15,122 nucleotides of DNA. Source: Bog-473 sp035551835. GTDB lineage: Bacteria > Actinomycetota > Acidimicrobiia > Acidimicrobiales > RAAP-2. This document shows positions 6,765-12,208 of this stretch, in pieces (the stretch's first letter is position 1; each line of letters begins with the position of its first letter). Below the pieces are notes generated by a model. The model saw nothing but the letters and a program-made list of their open reading frames with translations, did no database searches and had not been told where the DNA came from. Made by a program: the position numbers and the translations under genes. The stretch spans positions 1 through 15,122 of the forward strand of contig DASZMN010000053.1 of NCBI GenBank assembly GCA_035551835.1, read 5' to 3'.

Positions 6765-6787
6765 GAGGATCTGAGAGAATCTTTCAA
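6758..6787 (-). promoter_or_regulatory. Candidate divergent promoter for the TetR gene
   Basis: On the minus strand, TTGAAA (6787-6782) and TATTAG (6763-6758) are separated by 18 nt. The -10 box shares the same bases as the -10 box of the plus-strand promoter, so the two promoters overlap back to back. Confidence 0.5.
6772..6786. promoter_or_regulatory. Candidate TetR operator (15-nt imperfect palindrome)
   Basis: TGAGAGAATCTTTCA matches its own reverse complement at 12 of 14 non-central positions. It lies at the predicted transcription start of the plus-strand operon and covers most of the -35 box and spacer of the TetR promoter, where one bound repressor could silence both. The assignment to this TetR is inference from position. 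Confidence 0.5.
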
Positions 6788-6834
6788 TTAGTCTACCATG
6801 GGTCGGGTCAGCCGAGCGGGAGGCATACGGAGAC

Positions 6835-7770
6835 ATGAGCAAGACCGCCACGAAGGAAGCCACCAGAGCGAGGGTCGGAGACCCGGTCGAGCCGGGGTCG
6901 CAGTCCAGCGATCCGGCCAAGTTGGTCCCGACGCGTCGCATGGACTTCGAGGAGTCGATGCGCGAACTGCCCAAGCACTTCGCCCAGGACGGCGACCTGA
7001 TCGGCAGCCACGTCATCATGACGCTGTCGTCGGTCTTTCCCGACGGCGAGGACTTCTTCGTGCGTTCGGTGCGGCACTTTCGAGACCAGGTCACCGACCC
7101 GGCGCTGAAGCGCCAGGTGGCCGGGTTCATCGGCCAGGAGGCCGTGCACGGGCGCGAGCACCGTGTCTTCAACGACCGGCTCGACGAGCTCGGGTACCCG
7201 GCCAAGGAATACGAACGGGTCACCAAGCTCGGCTTGAAGATCCGCGAGCGCATCTTGCCGGCCAAGTCGAACCTGGCCGCGACGGCCGCGCTCGAGCACT
7301 TCACGGCGACGCTGGCCGAGTTGGTGCTGACGAGCGAGGAGATCCGCGACCTCATGGGCGCCGACGCCGTGCGCGACCTGTTCGTGTGGCACGCGCTGGA
7401 GGAGTCCGAGCACAAGGCGGTCGCCTTCGACGTCTACAAGGCGGTCGGCGGCAGCGAGCGGCTACGGGTCTTCACGATGAACTTCTTCCGCTACGGCTTC
7501 GTGCTGGGCATGGGCCTCGCAGTGGTGCTGTCGCTGCTGCGTGACCGCGAGACCTATCGGCGCGGAAAGCTCCGCAAGAGCTGGAAGCGCGTGAAGGCGT
7601 CCGCGATCATGGACCCCGCGATCTGGCGACAGCTGAAGGACTACAACCGGCCCGACTTTCATCCTGACGACAGCGACACCACCGAGCTGGTGACGACCTG
7701 GCGGGCGAAGCTCTTCGGGCAGGACGGGACGTTGAACGACAAGCTGACGTCCTCCGGAAAGGCCGCCTAA
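6835..7770 (+). CDS. PF10118-type 'metal-dependent hydrolase' with ferritin-like diiron signature
   Basis: A 311-residue mostly helical protein matching the family annotated as predicted metal-dependent hydrolase. The acidic/His pattern is that of a four-helix diiron carboxylate bundle: E72, E102-A-V-H105, E154 and E190-S-E-H193, that is two single Glu plus two ExxH motifs (QEAVHGREH and HALEESEHKA). A hydrophobic stretch at about 219-235 could contact the membrane. The reaction has not been established for the family as far as I know. In this operon it could cleave the ester made by the monooxygenase or act as an oxygenase. ATG 6835 has GGAG close by and GGGAGG 11 nt upstream. Its TAA overlaps the next ATG (TAATG), so the two are coupled. 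Confidence 0.82.
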   Translation: MSKTATKEATRARVGDPVEPGSQSSDPAKLVPTRRMDFEESMRELPKHFAQDGDLIGSHVIMTLSSVFPDGEDFFVRSVRHFRDQVTDPALKRQVAGFIGQEAVHGREHRVFNDRLDELGYPAKEYERVTKLGLKIRERILPAKSNLAATAALEHFTATLAELVLTSEEIRDLMGADAVRDLFVWHALEESEHKAVAFDVYKAVGGSERLRVFTMNFFRYGFVLGMGLAVVLSLLRDRETYRRGKLRKSWKRVKASAIMDPAIWRQLKDYNRPDFHPDDSDTTELVTTWRAKLFGQDGTLNDKLTSSGKAA

Positions 7771-9371
7771 TGGCTCGAGCGCCGAGGGCGCCGGAGAAGG
7801 CGCCGGTGGAGGCGCCGGTGGAGGCGACGAAGGGTAAGGGCGACCGGGGGCAGGATCCGACGCCCGCCCACCTCGACGTGCTGGTCGTGGGCGCCGGGCT
7901 GTCCGGCGTCGGTGCCGGGCACTACCTCCAGACGGAGTGCCCCTGGGCCAGCTACGCGATCTTCGAGGCACGCGACGCGATCGGCGGCACGTGGGACCTC
8001 TTCCGCTACCCCGGCATCCGCTCGGACTCCGACATGCACACCCTCGGCTACTCGTTCCGCCCCTGGGACGGCGCGAAGTCGATCGCGGACGGCGACTCGA
8101 TCCTGCAATACATCAAGGACACCGCCGCCGTGTCGGGGGTCGACCGCCACATCCGCTTCAACCACAGGATCACCGCGGCGAACTGGTCGACGGCCGACTC
8201 GCTCTGGCAGGTCACGGCCGAGCGCACCGACACCGGCGAGTCGATCCAACTGACGGCCGGCTTCCTCTTCAGCTGCAGCGGCTACTACCGCTATGACCGG
8301 GGCTACCTCCCCGACTTCGCCGGCTTGGCCGACTTCGCCGGGACGCTGGTCCACCCCCAAGCGTGGCCCGAGGACCTCGACGTCACCGGCAAGCGGGTCG
8401 TCGTCATCGGCAGCGGCGCCACCGCCGTCACGCTGATACCGGCGTTGGCCCGCTCGGCCGCCCACGTGACGATGTTGCAGCGCTCGCCCACCTACATCGC
8501 ATCGCTACCCGAGAAGAGCCCGGCCGCGGCGATCTTCCGCAAGCTGCTCCCGGCCAAGGCGGCGGGAACGGCGACCAAGTGGTTCCACGCGCTGATGACC
8601 CAGGCCTTCTACCGGGTGTGCAAGCGCTATCCCCGGCAGATGCGGCGGCTCTTGATCTCCGGCCTGAAGCGCCAGCTTCCGGCGGGCTATGACGTCGCCA
8701 CCCACTTCACGCCGGACTACAACCCGTGGGACCAGCGTTTCTGCGCCGTGCCCAACGGTGACCTCTTTGCTGCCATCCGCACCGGCTCGGCGTCGGTCGT
8801 CACCGACCACATCGAGCGCTTCACCGAAAAGGGCATCGCGCTCTCCTCGGGCACCCAGCTCGAGGCCGACGTCGTGGTGACGGCGACCGGGCTACAGCTC
8901 TTGTTCCTCGGCGGCATCGCCCTCACGGTGGACGGCTCGCCGGTGGACCCGGCTGACCACCTGACGTACAAGGGCATGATGCTCGAGGGCGTCCCGAACC
9001 TGGCCATCGCCATCGGCTACACGAACGCCTCGTGGACGCTCAAATGCGACCTTACCTGTGACTACGTCTGCCGGCTGCTCAATCACATGCACGAGCATGG
9101 CTTCGCGGCAAGCGTCGCGCGCAACCACGACGACGACGCGCTCGAAGAAACGATGCTCGGGCTCACGTCCGGGTACATCCAGCGCTCGGCGCACCTGCTG
9201 CCCAAGCAGGGGGCGCACTACCCCTGGCGCGTGCACATGAGCTACCTGCGCGATTACCGGGCGCTCAAGATGACCCCGGTCGACGATGGCTTCATGGAGT
9301 TCGGCGGGTCGGCGGCGGCCCCGGACCTCCCGGCGACCCGATCCACCGACGAACTCGCCGTGGTGTCCTGA
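7770..9371 (+). CDS. EthA-like flavin-dependent Baeyer-Villiger monooxygenase
   Basis: A 533-residue class B flavoprotein monooxygenase. The FAD Rossmann motif is VVGAGLSGVGAG (39-50). The GGTWDLFRYPGIRSDSD segment (72-88) is typical of EthA-type enzymes. The Baeyer-Villiger fingerprint FxGxxxHxxxWP is intact as FAGTLVHPQAWP (189-200). The NADPH motif is VVIGSGATAV (211-220), and a TNASWTLK segment follows. Such enzymes insert oxygen next to a ketone to give an ester or lactone, or S-oxidise thioamides, as M. tuberculosis EthA does with ethionamide. The first 30 residues (APVEAPVEA-type repeats) are extra relative to EthA. Its start overlaps the upstream stop, and the SDR gene begins 1 nt after its stop. 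The natural substrate is unknown; a long-chain or cyclic ketone is likely. Confidence 0.93.
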   Translation: MARAPRAPEKAPVEAPVEATKGKGDRGQDPTPAHLDVLVVGAGLSGVGAGHYLQTECPWASYAIFEARDAIGGTWDLFRYPGIRSDSDMHTLGYSFRPWDGAKSIADGDSILQYIKDTAAVSGVDRHIRFNHRITAANWSTADSLWQVTAERTDTGESIQLTAGFLFSCSGYYRYDRGYLPDFAGLADFAGTLVHPQAWPEDLDVTGKRVVVIGSGATAVTLIPALARSAAHVTMLQRSPTYIASLPEKSPAAAIFRKLLPAKAAGTATKWFHALMTQAFYRVCKRYPRQMRRLLISGLKRQLPAGYDVATHFTPDYNPWDQRFCAVPNGDLFAAIRTGSASVVTDHIERFTEKGIALSSGTQLEADVVVTATGLQLLFLGGIALTVDGSPVDPADHLTYKGMMLEGVPNLAIAIGYTNASWTLKCDLTCDYVCRLLNHMHEHGFAASVARNHDDDALEETMLGLTSGYIQRSAHLLPKQGAHYPWRVHMSYLRDYRALKMTPVDDGFMEFGGSAAAPDLPATRSTDELAVVS

Positions 9372-9372
9372 G

Positions 9373-10206
9373 ATGCGGGACTTCAGCGGTCGCGTGGCCG
9401 CCGTCACGGGAGCGGGGTCGGGCATCGGGCGAGCGCTGGCCGCAAACCTGGCGCGTCAGGGGGCGCACCTGGCGCTGGTCGACATCGACGACGCCGGCCT
9501 GGCCGAGACGGTTTCGCTCTGTGAGGGCTACGGCGTCAAGGTCACCTCACAACACCTCGACGTGGCCGACCGGGCCGAGGTCGAGGCCTGGGCCGAGCGG
9601 GTGGTCGCCGACCACGGCAAGGTCAACCTCGTCATCAACAACGCCGGCGTGGCGCTGGGGGCGACCGTCGAGTCGATGTCCTACCAGGATTTCGAGTGGC
9701 TGATGGGCATCAACTTCTGGGGCGTCGTCTACGGGACCAAGGCGTTCCTCCCCCATCTGAAGGCCTCGGGCGAGGGACACGTGGTGAACCTCTCGAGCGT
9801 CTTCGGCTTGATCAGCGTGCCCTCCCAGTCCGCCTACAACGCGGCCAAGTTCGCCGTGCGCGGCTTCACTGACACGCTGCGGATGGAGCTGGCGATCGAA
9901 GCTGCGCCGGTCTCGGTGACGACGATCCACCCGGGCGGGATTAAGACCAACATCGCGAAAAACGCCCGCATCGACGACAGCCTGACCGAGATGACGGGCG
10001 ATCCCGAGAAGGCCCGGCGTGAATTCGAGCGGGCCTTCATCACGAGCCCCGAGAAGGCGGCGCGGCAGATCCTGGCCGCCGTGCGGCGGGACCGCCGTCG
10101 TGCGCTGATCGGCCCCGACGCCAAGTTCATCGACCTCATATCCCGGCTGCCGGCCGGGCTCTACCAGCGCGTGGTGGAACGGGGCGCCAAGGCCCTCCGG
10201 CGCTGA
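9373..10206 (+). CDS. Short-chain dehydrogenase/reductase (classical SDR)
   Basis: I choose ATG 9373, 1 nt after the monooxygenase stop, giving 277 residues. A longer in-frame start at 9286 would add 29 Arg/Pro-rich residues that are only the shadow of the monooxygenase. Classical SDR elements are in place: TGAGSGIG cofactor loop (12-19), an acidic residue after the second strand (D37, suggesting NAD(H) preference), NNAG (89-92), N113, catalytic Ser in NLSS (about 142) and YNAAK (Y155, K159). The PGGIKT segment is also standard. It would interconvert an alcohol and the ketone used or made by its operon partners. It is the last gene of the operon and is followed by hairpins. Confidence 0.93.
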   Translation: MRDFSGRVAAVTGAGSGIGRALAANLARQGAHLALVDIDDAGLAETVSLCEGYGVKVTSQHLDVADRAEVEAWAERVVADHGKVNLVINNAGVALGATVESMSYQDFEWLMGINFWGVVYGTKAFLPHLKASGEGHVVNLSSVFGLISVPSQSAYNAAKFAVRGFTDTLRMELAIEAAPVSVTTIHPGGIKTNIAKNARIDDSLTEMTGDPEKARREFERAFITSPEKAARQILAAVRRDRRRALIGPDAKFIDLISRLPAGLYQRVVERGAKALRR

Positions 10207-10510
10207 GGCGCCGAGCGCTCGCTCCTGACGGGCACGGCGGGCACGGCGGGAACCGCGTGCAACAGATGACGAGCCCCTCAGGCAGGAGCCTCGTCTGTAT
10301 GTATACGGCCAGGTCCTGCGCGTTCATGAAGCAAACGCGCAGCACCAGTGGTTCGCATTCCCAATCCAAACGCGCCGCTTTGGCGCGTAGGTACACGACG
10401 GGGCGCCACGGAGGCGACGATTCCCGCCGGGGCGTCGCCGACCGCCTGTCCAACGAGATCTGCAGCGCCCCGCGGCCAGAATCCATTGGACATCGCCGGC
10501 GACGCGGCCC
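10207..10510. other. Non-coding gap with a run of stem-loops
   Basis: No convincing ORF on either strand. Five inverted repeats follow one another: 10198-10213 (6-bp stem across the SDR stop), 10262-10298 (ACAGA/ACGAG pairing with CTCGTCTGT, with a TG bulge), 10316-10342 (perfect 9-bp stem CTGCGCGTT/AACGCGCAG), 10370-10388 (7-bp stem) and 10413-10439 (7-bp stem, 13-nt loop). None has a T-run. They may end or protect the SDR operon mRNA, or form a structured RNA. Confidence 0.5.
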
Positions 10511-11047
10511 ATGATCTCGGTGGTGGAACAGCCGTCGCTGCTCGAGACGATGATGCGGATGCCGGGCGCGCTGCTACGACTCCCGGCCTCTGCGCTGGCC
10601 GCGCTCGACGCCATCAACGACCTGGCCGACCGGCTCGACCGCCTGATGACGCTGCTCGAGCGGATCGAGGGGGGCGTGAATAAGGCCGGGAGCGGCATCG
10701 ACCTCGCCGCCATGGGCATGTCCCGCGCCGTCTCGGGCCTCGAGCAGGCCGTCGGCGCGCTCGACACGTCGCTGCCCAACCTGTCGGATTCCGCCGCCGC
10801 GTTGCGCAACCTGACCGAGCGGCTCAGCGGCGTCGCGATCGACCTTGCCACCGAGCTGCCGAAGGCGACCAAGACGTTGCAGGAGGTGTCGCCCGAGCTC
10901 TCCCTCGTCGTCGGTTCCCTCGACGAACGATTCGACCACATCGACACGGTGGTCACGGAGCTCGCCCGCATCGTCGAGGGCGTCATCGGCACGATCCCGG
11001 GCATGCGGCGCGTCATACGAGCTGCGTCGGCGCCAACGCCGAACTGA
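10511..11047 (+). CDS. Conserved-looking amphipathic/coiled-coil protein, unknown function
   Basis: A 178-residue ORF rich in Leu, Ala, Glu and Asp with heptad-like spacing throughout, for example LDAINDLADRLDRLMTLLER (32-51) and SLDERFDHIDTVVTELARIV. There is no signal peptide, no catalytic motif and only one Pro-rich N-terminal segment (LLRLPASALA). It resembles the helical apolipoprotein- or phasin-like proteins found in mycobacteria and relatives, often of unknown role. Association with membranes, lipid surfaces or cell-pole structures is possible but not shown. ATG 10511 is the first in-frame start and lacks a Shine-Dalgarno sequence; an ATG at codon 14 or 15 is possible. The SCO6745-like gene follows after 72 nt. 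Confidence 0.72.
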   Translation: MISVVEQPSLLETMMRMPGALLRLPASALAALDAINDLADRLDRLMTLLERIEGGVNKAGSGIDLAAMGMSRAVSGLEQAVGALDTSLPNLSDSAAALRNLTERLSGVAIDLATELPKATKTLQEVSPELSLVVGSLDERFDHIDTVVTELARIVEGVIGTIPGMRRVIRAASAPTPN

Positions 11048-11119
11048 CCACCCACTGTCTCGACGCCCCGACCGGGCACAACGCAGCACACACCCAGCCG
11101 CCGAACCAAGGAGAGCTCC

Positions 11120-11872
11120 ATGGGCACCACCGACGAGAAGGCCGCCCTGGCGGTCGTTCGGTCAACCTCCACGCCGATCCATGACATCGGCACGGCCGTC
11201 TACCTCAGCCCCGATGTGATGGGGTGGGCCAGCGAGTGGGGGTGGTCGAACCCCTTCGCCTTCTACTTCGCAGGGCGCGGCGGCATGCTGGGCGAGGTGA
11301 ACGCCGACGTGGTGACATCAGCCTTCGGTTGGTTCTGCCCGGACGCGGTGAGCGCAATGTACGACGAGGGGGTCGGCGTCGCCGGCGCCCGCGGCGCGGC
11401 CGAGCGGATGGCCGAGGCGCACGGGCGGTGGGGCGAGAAGCACTTCGCTGGGATCGAGGGCCTCGAAGAGGCGACCGCGGTCAGCGAGGAGGTCGTGAAC
11501 GGGTTGGAGGGCTCGGCCATCCCGCTCTTCGTGGGGTGGCGCGAGGCAACGCCCAGCGCCAGCGACGCAGGTCGGGCGGCGCAGCTCATGCAGATGCTGC
11601 GCGAATGGCGCGGCGGGCTGCATCTGGTCGCCACCACCGCGGTCGGCCTCTCGCCGCTCGAGGCCATCCTCACCAACGAGGGCGAGGGCCAGGCGAAATT
11701 CTTCGGCTGGGCCGAGCCCTTCCCTGACGTGGCCGCCATCAAGGCGAAGCACCAGGAGGCTGAGGCCATGACGGACGGGCTTTGCGCCGCCACGCTGGCC
11801 CAGGCGCTGCCGGTCGACAAGCTCCCCGCCTTCGAGGCGGCGGTGGGTGCCTTCAAGGCGGCCCTTCCCTAA
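11120..11872 (+). CDS. SCO6745-like family protein
   Basis: A 250-residue protein preceded by a strong ribosome site (AAGGAG, 6 nt before ATG 11120). The pattern at residues 26-80 (a Tyr-Leu-Ser-Pro segment, then FYFAGRGGMLGEVNADVVTS and AFGWFCPDAVS), and the two-lobed helical layout, match the SCO6745 group of actinobacterial proteins as I remember it. That group is predicted to carry helix-turn-helix-like folds, with no established biochemistry. The sequence is internally two-fold: a second HLVATTAVGLSPLEAILTN segment near residues 171-189 echoes the first half. There are no transmembrane helices or signal peptide. It is probably cytosolic, and a small-molecule or DNA-binding role is only a guess. 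Confidence 0.65.
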   Translation: MGTTDEKAALAVVRSTSTPIHDIGTAVYLSPDVMGWASEWGWSNPFAFYFAGRGGMLGEVNADVVTSAFGWFCPDAVSAMYDEGVGVAGARGAAERMAEAHGRWGEKHFAGIEGLEEATAVSEEVVNGLEGSAIPLFVGWREATPSASDAGRAAQLMQMLREWRGGLHLVATTAVGLSPLEAILTNEGEGQAKFFGWAEPFPDVAAIKAKHQEAEAMTDGLCAATLAQALPVDKLPAFEAAVGAFKAALP

Positions 11873-11925
11873 GCCCTGCCTGTCGTGCCGGCCCGACGCG
11901 GGAAAGTCCAGAACCCGGGACCGGC

Positions 11926-11931
11926 TACAGT
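11926..11931 (+). promoter_or_regulatory. Possible -10 box for the tRNA transcript
   Basis: TACAGT lies about 60 nt upstream of tRNA-Asp in an otherwise empty 118-nt gap. No good -35 box is visible. The same hexamer precedes the ATPase gene at 14358. Confidence 0.3.
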
Positions 11932-11990
11932 GAAGGGCCGCTCAAAGGGAGGAACTCCAGCCCAGCGAGCAAGGCGGTCATCGCCGCCAA

Positions 11991-12065
11991 GGACCTGTGG
12001 TGCAGCTCGGAGTGCACGCCGCCCTGTCAAGGCGGAGGTCGCGGGTTCAAATCCCGTCAGGTCCG
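11991..12065 (+). tRNA. tRNA-Asp (anticodon GTC)
   Basis: A full cloverleaf can be drawn. The acceptor is GGACCTG/CAGGTCC, the D stem GTGC/GCAC and the anticodon stem CCGCC/GGCGG. The loop is CTGTCAA (anticodon GTC at 12026-12028). The T stem is GCGGG/CCCGT (one G-U pair) with the canonical loop TTCAAAT, and the discriminator is G. The CCA end is not encoded. A Phe tRNA follows 43 nt later, the order usual in actinobacteria. Confidence 0.96.
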
Positions 12066-12108
12066 CCGCCAAGTTCCGACCGGCCTCGTGCAGTCGAACA
12101 TGGCGCCC

Positions 12109-12181
12109 GGTCGGGTAGCTCAGTTGGTAGAGCGCGCGCCTGAAAAGCGTGAGGTCACCGGATCGACGCCGGTCCCGACCA
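12109..12181 (+). tRNA. tRNA-Phe (anticodon GAA), 3' half lies in an att repeat
   Basis: The cloverleaf has acceptor GGTCGGG/CCCGACC, D stem GCTC/GAGC and anticodon stem CGCGC/GCGTG (one G-U). The loop is CTGAAAA with GAA at 12142-12144. The T stem is ACCGG/CCGGT and the discriminator is A. The T loop is ATCGACG rather than TTCGANN, so base 54 is A instead of the near-universal T. CCA is not encoded (CCG follows). From base 33 onward the gene is identical to the repeat at 14258-14302, showing it served as an integration target. Confidence 0.93.
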
Positions 12182-12185
12182 CCGG
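12141..12185 (+). repeat. 45-bp direct repeat, proximal copy (att site in tRNA-Phe)
   Basis: It begins at T33 of the tRNA-Phe anticodon loop and runs 4 nt past the discriminator base. It is identical over 45 bp to 14258-14302, and the flanks differ on both sides. The extent (anticodon loop to 3' end) is typical of tyrosine-recombinase attachment sites in tRNA genes. Confidence 0.9.
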
Positions 12186-12208
12186 AAAGTCCCAGTAATC
12201 GGCGTGGC

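Noticed and set aside
7767..8465. Minus-strand ORF of 232 codons opposite the monooxygenase
   Set aside because: Val/Gly/Arg/Asp-rich shadow with no start signal or motif.
9286..9372. Upstream start for the SDR overlapping the monooxygenase
   Set aside because: The added 29 residues are Arg/Pro/Ser shadow sequence. ATG 9373 right after the stop gives a standard SDR N-terminus.
10136..10486. Minus-strand ORF of 116 codons in the gap after the SDR
   Set aside because: Overlaps the SDR 3' end, has a Pro/Arg/Cys-rich product and no ribosome site; the region is better explained as non-coding stem-loops.
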